Below are positions 23,150 through 31,177 of a stretch of DNA of 64,000 bases, piece by piece; positions within the stretch are counted from its first letter, which is position 1; every line of letters begins with the position of its first letter. The notes beneath the pieces were generated by a model. It was given only the letters and a program-made list of their open reading frames with translations, had not been told where the DNA came from and did not search any database. The stretch lies in the NCBI GenBank assembly GCA_015071005.1, contig SVIG01000002.1:248001-312000 (forward strand), written 5' to 3'. A program made the translations under genes and the position numbers. Origin of the DNA: Clostridiales bacterium (GTDB lineage: Bacteria; Bacillota; Clostridia; Christensenellales; Borkfalkiaceae).

Positions 23150-24607
23150 TTAGATGATTCTGAAATAGTCCGTCATTACGCAGCGTCTAAATCGCGTGAA
23201 GCTGCGCGCGCTCGTCAAGCCTTCGCCCGTAGGGCCTGCGATGGTGAAGGTCGTATGTCCTTCGCCGCCGAAGCCGATACCTGCATAGGAAGGCGCGTTC
23301 TTTACGAAAATCGTCGTTTCCACCGCTCTTGCAAAACGGGTGAGATGATCGATGTTCTTCGAGTGCATGTGCGCCGTGTGACGATTGCCGTGCTCTGCCT
23401 TTACCGCCAAATCGATCGCTTCGTCGATATTGCTTACGCGAACGATGGGAAGAATGGGCATCATCAATTCGTGCTGTACGAAGGGATGATCGAAATCCGT
23501 TTCACAAATGATACAACGAATATCGGGACCCACTTTCACGCCGATCTTTTCCAAAAGCACCGCCGCGTCACGACCTACACAGTCACGGCTGACCGTCTTC
23601 TTCACGATGCCCGTCTTGGGATTTTTAACGTCCACAAGCACGATATTCGCGAGTTTTGCAGCCTGCTCCGCGCTGATTTTGTACGCGCCGTTCTTTTGCA
23701 TTTCGGAAATAAGCTCGTCCGCAACGTTTCTGAATACGAACACTTCCTTTTCCGCGATACAAGGCAAGTTGTTATCGAACGAACAACCGTCGATGATGTC
23801 CTTACCGGCTTTCTTAATATCTGCGGTGTCATCCACGATAACGGGAGGGTTACCCGCGCCCGCACCGATTGCTTTCTTACCGCTCGAAAGCACCGATCTT
23901 ACAACGCCCGGGCCGCCCGTACAAACGAGCAAGCGGATGTTGGGATGCTTATACATGATTTGCGCCGTATCGAGCGTGGGTTTGATAACCGACGCTACCA
24001 AGACTTGCGGACCGCCTGCCATTGCGCTCGCGCGATTGACAAGGTCTACCGCATAGTTGGAGGTTGCGATTGCGTTGGGGTGGGGGTTGAACACCACGCC
24101 GTTCCCTGCGGCGATCATACCGATACTATTACAAATAACCGTTTCCGAAGGATTGGTACTAGGAGTGATACTGCCTACTACGCCGAAAGGCGCCATTTCC
24201 GTCAAGGTCAAGCCGTGATCGCCCGTTTTCGCGTGGGAAATAATATCCGACGTGCCGGGGGTCTTGTCCGCAACGAGAATATGTTTCGCGGTCTTATGGG
24301 CAACGCGTCCCATTTTCGTTTCCGCAACGCCAAGGTTCGCCATTATATTGGCTTCCTTGCGGCAAAGCTCACGAATCGCTGCGATAACCTTTTCACGTTC
24401 TTCAAGCGACATAGCGCGTACTGCTTTGTACCCTGCCGTCGCCGCGTCAATCGCGTCGTTCATATCCGCGTATACACCGATATATCTCTTACCGTTGTAT
24501 TGCGATCCGTCCCAATTTGCCTTCGGCGCTACCGCGCCGCCGTTGAGATTCTTAATAACCGCGGCAATCACTTCTTCAATCTGTGCTTCAGTCCAATTGA
24601 TTGCCAT
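23150..24607 (-). CDS. CoA-acylating aldehyde dehydrogenase (PduP-like)
   Basis: This enzyme oxidises propionaldehyde to propionyl-CoA with NAD inside the shell. The aldehyde-dehydrogenase fold shows GVVGSITPSTNPSETVICN and the active-site region DGCSFDNNLPCIAEKEVFVF with the catalytic cysteine. The N-terminus WTEAQIEEVIAAVIKNLNGG is an encapsulation helix, followed by a linker. Length of 485 residues is typical. It supplies NADH to the alcohol dehydrogenase in the next gene and propionyl-CoA to PduL. AAGGAG precedes the ATG. Confidence 0.94.
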   Translation of the reverse strand: MAINWTEAQIEEVIAAVIKNLNGGAVAPKANWDGSQYNGKRYIGVYADMNDAIDAATAGYKAVRAMSLEEREKVIAAIRELCRKEANIMANLGVAETKMGRVAHKTAKHILVADKTPGTSDIISHAKTGDHGLTLTEMAPFGVVGSITPSTNPSETVICNSIGMIAAGNGVVFNPHPNAIATSNYAVDLVNRASAMAGGPQVLVASVIKPTLDTAQIMYKHPNIRLLVCTGGPGVVRSVLSSGKKAIGAGAGNPPVIVDDTADIKKAGKDIIDGCSFDNNLPCIAEKEVFVFRNVADELISEMQKNGAYKISAEQAAKLANIVLVDVKNPKTGIVKKTVSRDCVGRDAAVLLEKIGVKVGPDIRCIICETDFDHPFVQHELMMPILPIVRVSNIDEAIDLAVKAEHGNRHTAHMHSKNIDHLTRFARAVETTIFVKNAPSYAGIGFGGEGHTTFTIAGPTGEGLTSARSFTRFRRCVMTDYFRII

Positions 24608-24640
24608 TATATTTCTCCTTATTTACTGTTATCAAGGGTA

Positions 24641-24897
24641 GTGAATTCACTTGCGCCGTGAATTGAACGCGTTGCGTTCGTGAATTGGCTTCGCCGTGAA
24701 TTGAAAAGCCCTGCTTTTCGTGAATTGCATTACTGCGTAATGCGTTGTGGATTTATTTATATATTTTTCCTTAACGAATTGCTTTCAGCGAAAGCAATTC
24801 AATTCACGCAAGGCTTTGCCTTGCAATTCACGCGCCTGCGGCGCAATTCACGTTTTCGCTAGAAAACAATTCACGTCAATAAAGGTGGCAATTCACC
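24641..24897. repeat. GTGAATTG hairpin array C, the most complete copy
   Basis: This fills nearly all of the 304-base gap between the aldolase and aldehyde dehydrogenase genes. Five GTGAATT blocks run on the left, a core GCGTTGTGGATTTATTTATA lies in the middle, and five CAATTCAC blocks run on the right. Each pair of blocks encloses a different mini-hairpin (GGCTTCGCC, AAAAGCCCTGCTTTT, CATTACTGCGTAATG, CAAGGCTTTGCCTTG, CGCCTGCGGCG). The whole is therefore an inverted repeat built from smaller inverted repeats. No open frame or promoter was identified. Confidence 0.85.
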
Positions 24898-24911
24898 GTT
24901 CCCCTTTCATT

Positions 24912-25661
24912 TTACTTGCCGAGTGCTGCGAGAACCTTCTTCGTAATCGCTTCAACGAGTTCCGAGTTTGCGCAGTTGCAAGCGGGTTCGTCGTCGTATT
25001 CGATACCAGGGTGACGGCCGGGAAGGTTCATCTTCTTACGGAGCTCCATCAATTTTGCGAGTTGGTCACGGGAGATTTCGTGTACCGCGCCAAGATCCAT
25101 CGCGTGCTTGCAGATAACTGCGTTGAATTCTACTTCTTCCATAACGAAGAACGCTTTCGTAAGGTTGCAGCCAACCGTCAAAGCACCGTGGTTGCGGAGC
25201 AAGAATGCGTCGTGGTTATGAATGTAGGGATCAAGCGAATCGGGAATTTCCATCGTGGAAGGCGTACCGTAATCGCAGGTAGGAACAGCGCCGATCGTAA
25301 GTACTGCTTCGGGAAGAACGTACTGATCAAGGTCGATGTCCGCAACGGTGAAAGCGGTAGCAACGGGAGGATGTGCGTGAACGACTGCGTTTACGTCAGG
25401 ACGTTCACGATACACTCTCATGTGCATCTTGATTTCGGAGGAAGGGTTGAGCTTGCCTTCGAGCTTTTTACCGTCTTTGTCTACTTTGATGATCATGTCA
25501 GGCGTCAAGGATGCCTTGGATACGCCCGTGGGGGTGCAATAGTATTCGTTTTCGCTGATCTTCACGGAAATATTACCGTCGTTCGCTGCAACAAATCCTT
25601 TCTGCCAGAGCTTAAGCCCTACTTCGCAAATTTCCTTCTTGATTTCAAAAGGTGATTTCAT
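24912..25661 (-). CDS. Class II aldolase (rhamnulose/fuculose-1-phosphate) with C-terminal encapsulation peptide
   Basis: This 249-residue zinc aldolase splits L-rhamnulose- or L-fuculose-1-phosphate into dihydroxyacetone phosphate and L-lactaldehyde. Family motifs are GFVAANDGNISVKI, TPTGVSKASL, the metal ligands in VVHAHPPVATAF, and FLLRNHGALTVG. After the fold, a linker (DDEPACNCANS) leads to the helix ELVEAITKKVLAALGK, which looks like a C-terminal encapsulation peptide. That would place lactaldehyde release inside the shell. This arrangement is known from fucose/rhamnose glycyl-radical compartments. Rhamnulose-1-P is the likely substrate because rhaA and rhaB are upstream. Confidence 0.92.
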   Translation of the reverse strand: MKSPFEIKKEICEVGLKLWQKGFVAANDGNISVKISENEYYCTPTGVSKASLTPDMIIKVDKDGKKLEGKLNPSSEIKMHMRVYRERPDVNAVVHAHPPVATAFTVADIDLDQYVLPEAVLTIGAVPTCDYGTPSTMEIPDSLDPYIHNHDAFLLRNHGALTVGCNLTKAFFVMEEVEFNAVICKHAMDLGAVHEISRDQLAKLMELRKKMNLPGRHPGIEYDDEPACNCANSELVEAITKKVLAALGK

Positions 25662-25691
25662 AGTTTTTTTCCAGTCCTTTATATTATTTTT

Positions 25692-26882
25692 TTATTTTGT
25701 CAAATTTTGAGTGTCGAGAGCAATCATATACTCTTCGTTAGTAGGGATCACGTACGTTTTCACTTTCGCGCCCTTTGCGGAAATATCCGCAAATTCCCCA
25801 CGCGGGCTTTTGTTATTCACTTCTTCGTCGATTTCGATGCCAAGGAAAGACATATCTTTGCATACTCTCGCGCGAATACCGCGATCGTTTTCGCCGATAC
25901 CTGCCGTAAAGACGAGCGCGTCCACGCCGTTCATTTCCGCTACGTACGAGCCGATAATCTTCTTGATGTTATGTACCAAAATCTTAAGAGCAAGCGCCGC
26001 GCGGTAGTTCCCTTCCGCTTCCGCGATACAAACGTCTCTGCAATCGCTTGAAACGCCCGAAACACCAAGCAAGCCTGCTTCTTTATTAAGAATCTTATCC
26101 ACTTCGTCCGCCGTCAAGCCTTCCGCCTTTTGCAAGAAGGAAACGATCGTCGGATCGATTGCACCGCTTCGCGTACCCATCGGCACGCCGTCCTGCGGCG
26201 TAAAGCCCATCGACGTATCCACCGCCTTTCCGTTCACCGTCGCCGTAATCGACGAACCGTTGCCCAAGTGACAGGTGATAATCTTCGCGTTCTTATTCCC
26301 CAAAAGCTCTTGCGCCTTGCCCGCAACGTAGCGGTGCGAAGTGCCGTGGAAACCGTAACGGCGAATCTTATGCTTTTCGTAAAGTTCGTACGGGATCGGA
26401 TAGATATACGCGTAATCTTCCATATCGGAATAGTACGACGTATCGAATACCCCTACGTGGTTTACGTTAGGCATGACTTCTTTGCAAGCCTTCAAGCCGC
26501 TGATTGCGGGAGGACCGTGCAAGGGGTTAAGCCCTACGATACTTTCAAGGTATTCCAGTTCCTGATCTCCGAGCACCGCGGATTTTTTCAATTTTTCACC
26601 GCCGTGCGCGAATCTGTGCCCTACCGCCGAAATTTCCTCGACGCTTGCGATTACGCCCTTATCCGCATCGGTAAGAAGGGAAAGCACGCACGCAATCGCC
26701 GCCTTGTGATCGGGGAAATCCGCGTTTGCCTTGTAATCGGGTTTATTCGGGCGCTTATGCGATACAATCCCGTCAATCCCGATTCTTTCGCAGAGCCCTT
26801 TCGCCAACACTTCGTTCGTGTCCATATCAAACAACTGATATTTCAGCGAAGAGCTCCCCGCGTTTACAACGAGAATTTTCAT
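25692..26882 (-). CDS. ackA: Acetate/propionate kinase
   Basis: This 396-residue acyl kinase makes ATP and propionate (or acetate) from the acyl phosphate. It starts MKILVVNAGSSSLKYQLFD and carries VGHRFAHGGEKL, YGFHGTSHRYV, CHLGNGSSITA and ALVFTAGIGEND, all standard for AckA. Its place between the aldolase and the SGNH gene suggests that it serves the PduL product; no encapsulation peptide is visible, so it likely works in the cytosol. AAGGAG precedes the ATG. Confidence 0.95.
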   Translation of the reverse strand: MKILVVNAGSSSLKYQLFDMDTNEVLAKGLCERIGIDGIVSHKRPNKPDYKANADFPDHKAAIACVLSLLTDADKGVIASVEEISAVGHRFAHGGEKLKKSAVLGDQELEYLESIVGLNPLHGPPAISGLKACKEVMPNVNHVGVFDTSYYSDMEDYAYIYPIPYELYEKHKIRRYGFHGTSHRYVAGKAQELLGNKNAKIITCHLGNGSSITATVNGKAVDTSMGFTPQDGVPMGTRSGAIDPTIVSFLQKAEGLTADEVDKILNKEAGLLGVSGVSSDCRDVCIAEAEGNYRAALALKILVHNIKKIIGSYVAEMNGVDALVFTAGIGENDRGIRARVCKDMSFLGIEIDEEVNNKSPRGEFADISAKGAKVKTYVIPTNEEYMIALDTQNLTK

Positions 26883-26928
26883 TTTTCGATTGCTCCTTAT
26901 TCCTTAATATATAATAAAGATTTATTTT

Positions 26929-27576
26929 TTAACAGCCTAATATTTTTTCGGGAATCTCGAAAAGCTCCGCTTCCTTTTGTGCAAGCGCGTTTCGATCAAT
27001 CCCAAGCTGCGCACATACGCAGTCGACTACCCGATTGCCTACCAGCTTAATCCCGTCAAGGGTATTAAAGTGGGTCATATCCGACCAACAGGCATCGGGC
27101 GCGTCTTTCGTGATTTCGTATAAATCGTCAAAGGTTTCGCCAAGCGGTTGCAGGGTTTCAATCGCAATTTTATTGAAATTTTCAATATCGCGATTGTATC
27201 TTTGGTATTCTCCTCGATACTCTTTTTCCTTGACCGCCGTACTCAACGCGAAAACAAGTTTTGCTTTCGGGAAAAGCAAGCGCAAACGGTTATGAATTTT
27301 TACGAGCGTTTCTTTATAAGTTGCAGGCGAACTAAACGTATCGTCGCCGCAAATTCTCAAAACGTCCCAAAGTCCTGCGTTCCAATGCACGAGGTCGAGC
27401 TCGTCAGGCACGTTTTCCCGCCGCTTCCACTCGTTCAACCAACGCTGCACGTATTGCGCCATACCGCCGTTGACTTCTTTAGGGGAATACACTTCTGCAT
27501 AGCCTTCCAGCATCGCTTCCACGTACCGCTCATAGCCAAGGCGAATAGAATCCCCAATTAAAAACACGCTTTTCAT
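26929..27576 (-). CDS. SGNH/GDSL-type hydrolase
   Basis: This 215-residue protein starts KSVFLIGDSIRLGYE with the nucleophile Ser of the GDS block, has VHWNAGLWDV as the Gly/Asn blocks and DMTHFNTLDGIKL with the catalytic Asp and His. SGNH enzymes hydrolyse esters. It starts three bases after rhaA, in the rhamnose operon and without a signal peptide. A plausible job is removing acetyl groups from imported rhamnose-containing oligosaccharides, but nothing in the sequence fixes the substrate. Confidence 0.82.
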   Translation of the reverse strand: MKSVFLIGDSIRLGYERYVEAMLEGYAEVYSPKEVNGGMAQYVQRWLNEWKRRENVPDELDLVHWNAGLWDVLRICGDDTFSSPATYKETLVKIHNRLRLLFPKAKLVFALSTAVKEKEYRGEYQRYNRDIENFNKIAIETLQPLGETFDDLYEITKDAPDACWSDMTHFNTLDGIKLVGNRVVDCVCAQLGIDRNALAQKEAELFEIPEKILGC

Positions 27577-27578
27577 GG

Positions 27579-28823
27579 TTAGTTTCTCTTTGCGATAACT
27601 TCCTTTTCGAATTTTTCCACTTCATCCCACCAGTCTTCTTTCAAGCCTTGGCGCGCAAGATATTCATCCCAAACGTCGGTGAAGGGAAGGTATTTCACTC
27701 TTTCGTGCATATAGAATACTTTCGTGAAGTTGCCTTCGTCTTGCAATTTCTTCATTTCCGCATACGGTTGAAGGATTGCCGAAAGGAGCGCTTTTTGCAT
27801 CGAGCGGACGCCCGTCACCCAAGCGCAAAGACGGTTGATAGAAGCGTCGAAATAGTCGAGCGCTACGATTACCTTATCGTCTGCGTCGTTGCGGATGATT
27901 TCTTTGGAAAGTTCTTTCAGCTCGTCGTCGACAACGATTACGTGGTCGGAGTCCCAACGAACGGGACGGGAAACGTGGAGCTGTACTTTATCATAGAACG
28001 CGAGCATCGAAGGGATCTTATCGGAAACGACTTCCGTAGGATGATAGTGACCCGTATCGAGCAAGCAGCAAATACCGCGCGTTGCCGCATAGTTTTGATA
28101 AAATTCGTTGCTACCTACCGTGTAGCTTTCTACGCCGATACCGAATACCTTGCTTTCTACTGCGGGGATAACCCATTCCTTATCGTAGCCTTCAAGCACT
28201 TCGTCCAAGGACTTCTTCAAACGAAGACGGGGGCCGAGTCTATCCGCAGGGATATCCTTCGTACCGTCGGGCACCCAAAGGTTTACGCAGCAAGGACTGC
28301 CCATCGCCTTACCGATTTCCGCCGCAATCTTCATACAAGCTTTGCCGTGGTTTACCCAGAACTTTCTAACGTTTTCGTCGGGGGAAGACAAGGAAAGGCC
28401 GTCTTTCATCATGGGATGCGAGAACCAAGTCGGGTTGAAATCCACCCCTTCAAGACCGGTTTCCTTCGCCCATTTAACCCAAGGCTCGAAATGCTTGTAT
28501 TCGTACGCGTCACGGTCAACCTTACCCTTATCTTCGCCAAGGATCGCGTAGCACGCATGTACGTTTACACGCTTCTTACCGGGCATAAGCTTGAACGCGG
28601 TGGTAAGGTCAGCGAACAATTCTTCGGGGTTTCTCGCTCTACCGGGATAGTTACCCGTCGTTTGAATACCGCCCGAAAGGGAATCGCTACCGTCGAAACC
28701 GATAACGTCGTCGCCTTGCCAGCAGTGTACGCTTACGGAAAGCTTTGCAAGTCTTTCCATAGCCGCTTCGGTGTCAACGCCGAATTGCGCGTAAATCTTT
28801 TTTGCTTCTTCGTATCTGGACAT
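27579..28823 (-). CDS. rhaA: L-rhamnose isomerase
   Basis: RhaA interconverts L-rhamnose and L-rhamnulose using a divalent metal. The sequence SVHCWQGDDVIGFDG, GIQTTGNYPGRARN, GLEGVDFNPTWFSHP, CCLLDTGHYHPTE and HVSRPVRWDSDHVI is characteristic. The upstream AAGGAG abuts the first ATG of the track ORF, so translation must begin at the ATG three codons on (28823, MSRYEEAKK). Length of 414 residues is normal. It is separated from rhaB by the 125-bp tandem array. Confidence 0.95.
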   Translation of the reverse strand: MSRYEEAKKIYAQFGVDTEAAMERLAKLSVSVHCWQGDDVIGFDGSDSLSGGIQTTGNYPGRARNPEELFADLTTAFKLMPGKKRVNVHACYAILGEDKGKVDRDAYEYKHFEPWVKWAKETGLEGVDFNPTWFSHPMMKDGLSLSSPDENVRKFWVNHGKACMKIAAEIGKAMGSPCCVNLWVPDGTKDIPADRLGPRLRLKKSLDEVLEGYDKEWVIPAVESKVFGIGVESYTVGSNEFYQNYAATRGICCLLDTGHYHPTEVVSDKIPSMLAFYDKVQLHVSRPVRWDSDHVIVVDDELKELSKEIIRNDADDKVIVALDYFDASINRLCAWVTGVRSMQKALLSAILQPYAEMKKLQDEGNFTKVFYMHERVKYLPFTDVWDEYLARQGLKEDWWDEVEKFEKEVIAKRN

Positions 28824-28908
28824 ATTTTCCATCTCCTTATAAATATATCTATTTTTTATTTTTCAATTTTTTTGAACGCTTTTAACCATTCCGCCGCGAT
28901 GAGCTTTA

Positions 28909-29613
28909 CGCGCGGGGTTTTTCGACGGGCGCGTACTTGCCGTACGTAACCGAGAAAAACATAGCGCAACGAAGTATAGCGTAGTAGAATTCCTTATCCC
29001 CTTAAAACGGTGCAAGCTGCAAGCTAGACCAGGCGCGCGAGGCTTTTCGACGGGCGCGTACTTGTCCGTACGTAACCGAGAAAAACGTAGCGCAACGAAG
29101 TATAGCGTAGCAGAATTCCTTATCCCTTAAAACGGTGCAAGCTGCAAGCTAGACCAGGCGCGCGAGGCTTTTCGATGGGCGCGTACTTGTCCGTACGTAA
29201 CCGAGAAAAACGCAGCGCAACGAAGTATAGCGTAGCAGAATTCCTTATCCCTTAAAACGGTGCAAGCTGCAAGCTAGACCAGGCGCGCGAGGCTTTTCGA
29301 CGGGCGCGTACTTGTCCGTACGTAACCGAGAAAAACGTAGCGCAACGAAGTATAGCGTAGCAGAATTCCTTATCCCTTAAAACGGTGCAAGCTGCAAGCT
29401 AGACCAGGCGCGCGAGGCTTTTCGATGGGCGCGTACTTGTCCGTACGTAACCGAGAAAAACGCAGCGCAACGAAGTATAGCGTAGCAGAATTCCTTATCC
29501 CTTAAAACGGTGCAAGCTGCAAGCTAGACCAGGCGCGCGAGGCTTTTCGACGGGCGCGTACTTGCCGTACGTAACCGAGAAAAACGCAGCGCAACGAAGT
29601 ATAGCGTAGCAGA
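28909..29613. repeat. Tandem array of six 125-bp repeats between rhaB and rhaA
   Basis: The core GGGCGCGTACTTG occurs at 28927, 29052, 29177, 29302, 29427 and 29552, exactly 125 bases apart. Each unit reads on through CGTACGTAACCGAGAAAAAC, GAAGTATAGCGTAGCAG and GCAAGCTGCAAGCTAGACC. Two diagnostic bases alternate between units: CGACGGG with AACGTAG, then CGATGGG with AACGCAG. Units 2-3 and 4-5 are therefore copies of a 250-base dimer. The first and last units are partly degenerate. No protein is convincingly encoded; the track ORF at 29495 is an artefact. The remaining bases of the 790-base gap are plain AT-rich leader before rhaA. Confidence 0.95.
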
Positions 29614-29622
29614 TTCTCCGTT

Positions 29623-31005
29623 TTACAAATCTACGACGTCGAAGGACGCCTTTACAATCCTTCTCCCTTCTTTCACACTTGCAATGTCGCCGCAACCGAT
29701 CATTTGTATCATCAAGTTTCCGATTGCCGTACCTTCCGCAGGACCTGCGATAATCTTCTTACCCGTATACTTTGCGGTAAGCTCGTTCAAGAACATATTC
29801 TTACTACCGCCGCCGATGATGTTCAGCGTTTCGTATTTCTCGCCCGTTACGTTTTCCAACGCTTTAAGCGCGATATCATAATATCTTGCGAGGTTGTCGT
29901 AAATCACGTACGCCATTTCCCCCGTCGTCAATTCCTTGCCGACCGCCGCATTGATTTCCGCCGTCATATTTTCAGGAGCGAGGAATCTTTGATCGTTGAC
30001 GTCGAGTTCGTATTTCACAGGGTTTGCCTTTGCCATATTCACAAGCTCAGCAAAGCTGTATTTATCGTCGATTTCATGGCGGACTTGTTGAATCATCCAA
30101 AGCCCCATGATATTGATTTGCAAACGTACCGTGTGGTTCAAGCTCCCCTCGTTGGAATACCCTGCGTCCAGCGCACTCTTCGAAGTATGCGCTTCGTTTT
30201 GTTCCACGCCAAGAAGGGACCAAGTACCGCTCGAAATGTACGGGGTTTGCGCTTCCAAAGGAGCTGCAAGCACTGCACTTGCCGTATCGTGCGTTGCAGG
30301 AAGCACCACCTTTGCTTTATAACCAACGATTGCCGCCACTTCGTCGGTGAACTCCCCTACGATTTCACCAGGCTGCGCAAGCGTACCGAAAAGTTCTTTC
30401 TTATAACCGAGCGTTTCGATGATTTCTTCATCCCACGTATGCGTTTTCGCATTAACCATACCCGTCGTCGTCGCGTTGCAATATTCTTGCTTCTTCACGC
30501 CCGTCAAACGGAAATGGAAATAATCGGGAAGCATGAGCATTGATTTCGCCTTCGCCATTCTACCCGACTTCACGTCGTCGAGAAGCTGATATACCGTATT
30601 GAAGGACGCAAACGCGATACCCGTCTTTTCGAAAAGCTTTTCAAAGGGCAGTTTTTCGTGTACCGCAGGGATCGTCGCTTCCGTTCTCGAATCGCGGTAG
30701 CAGTAAATCCCGCCGATTGCTTGATCGTTCTCGTCGAGCAACGCGTAGTCAACGCCCCAAGTATCAATCCCCACCGCGTACGGTACTTTACCAAGCTCCT
30801 TCGCCCTCTTCAATCCGTTCAGGATTTCCGTGAACAATCTTTCGTGCGTCCACATCAAGTGCTCTTTGCCATCATACCCCACAACGTCTTCGGGCCCGTT
30901 TTGGAAGCGGTAAATTTCTTCCGTGATCATCTTCCCATTTTCCAAATGTGCTACAATGTGTCTACCCGACGATGCGCCGATATCGATTGCAAGATAATAT
31001 CTCAT
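29623..31005 (-). CDS. rhaB: Rhamnulokinase
   Basis: RhaB phosphorylates L-rhamnulose at C1 with ATP. It is a 460-residue FGGY-family sugar kinase: the N-terminal phosphate loop YYLAIDIGASSGRHIVAHLE and IYRFQNGPE are diagnostic of rhamnulokinase, followed by GIDTWGVDYALLDENDQ, PATHDTASAVLAAP, YISSGTWSLLGVE and the C-terminal LNIIGGGSKN. It is the first gene of the rhamnose/microcompartment operon, with a good promoter and a DeoR regulator transcribed divergently. GAAAGGA precedes the ATG. Confidence 0.95.
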   Translation of the reverse strand: MRYYLAIDIGASSGRHIVAHLENGKMITEEIYRFQNGPEDVVGYDGKEHLMWTHERLFTEILNGLKRAKELGKVPYAVGIDTWGVDYALLDENDQAIGGIYCYRDSRTEATIPAVHEKLPFEKLFEKTGIAFASFNTVYQLLDDVKSGRMAKAKSMLMLPDYFHFRLTGVKKQEYCNATTTGMVNAKTHTWDEEIIETLGYKKELFGTLAQPGEIVGEFTDEVAAIVGYKAKVVLPATHDTASAVLAAPLEAQTPYISSGTWSLLGVEQNEAHTSKSALDAGYSNEGSLNHTVRLQINIMGLWMIQQVRHEIDDKYSFAELVNMAKANPVKYELDVNDQRFLAPENMTAEINAAVGKELTTGEMAYVIYDNLARYYDIALKALENVTGEKYETLNIIGGGSKNMFLNELTAKYTGKKIIAGPAEGTAIGNLMIQMIGCGDIASVKEGRRIVKASFDVVDL

Positions 31006-31040
31006 ATTTTTCCGTCCTTTCGAAATTTTTCAAGTCTTTC

Positions 31041-31067
31041 CGTGTTCGTTTTTGCGCGATTTTGTTC
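31041..31067. promoter_or_regulatory. Operator-like motif in the rhaB leader
   Basis: The minus strand reads GAACAAAATCGCGCAAAAAC followed by GAACACG. A close match, GAACACAAACGCGCAAAAAC, stands on the plus strand at 31178, just after the deoR promoter. Paired, opposite-facing motifs in both leaders suggest binding sites of the DeoR regulator. Confidence 0.55.
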
Positions 31068-31101
31068 ACTTTAACACACCCGCGCATTTTCACACGACTA
31101 T

Positions 31102-31130
31102 ATTATAGCATATAATTTTTCTCTTGTCTA
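31102..31130 (-). promoter_or_regulatory. Sigma-A promoter of the rha/microcompartment operon
   Basis: The minus strand reads TAGACA (31130-31125), 17 bases, TATAAT (31107-31102). The leader to rhaB is close to 100 bases and includes the operator-like motif. Confidence 0.8.
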
Positions 31131-31145
31131 TATATGTTCGAAATA

Positions 31146-31174
31146 TTGACAAAAAAAATTTTTTATGATACAAT
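31146..31174 (+). promoter_or_regulatory. Sigma-A promoter of the DeoR-family gene
   Basis: TTGACA (31146-31151), 17 bases, TACAAT (31169-31174). It is back to back with the rhaB promoter. Confidence 0.85.
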
Positions 31175-31177
31175 ATG

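Noticed and set aside
22002-24661. Long plus-strand ORFs (383 and 468 residues) opposite the alcohol and aldehyde dehydrogenase genes
   Set aside because: Both lie antisense to clear enzymes with catalytic motifs. Their products are His/Arg/Phe-rich with no family features, a composition effect of the opposite strand.
27648-28949. 433-residue plus-strand ORF opposite rhaA
   Set aside because: Antisense shadow of L-rhamnose isomerase, which shows all family motifs and a strong ribosome binding site.
28909-29613. CRISPR array
   Set aside because: The regular spacing looks tempting, but whole 125-base units are repeated with no unique spacers, and no cas genes are nearby.
29495-29695. 66-residue ORF within the 125-bp repeat array
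   Set aside because: It spans the last repeat units and the end of rhaB; the frame is a by-product of repeated sequence with no start signal.
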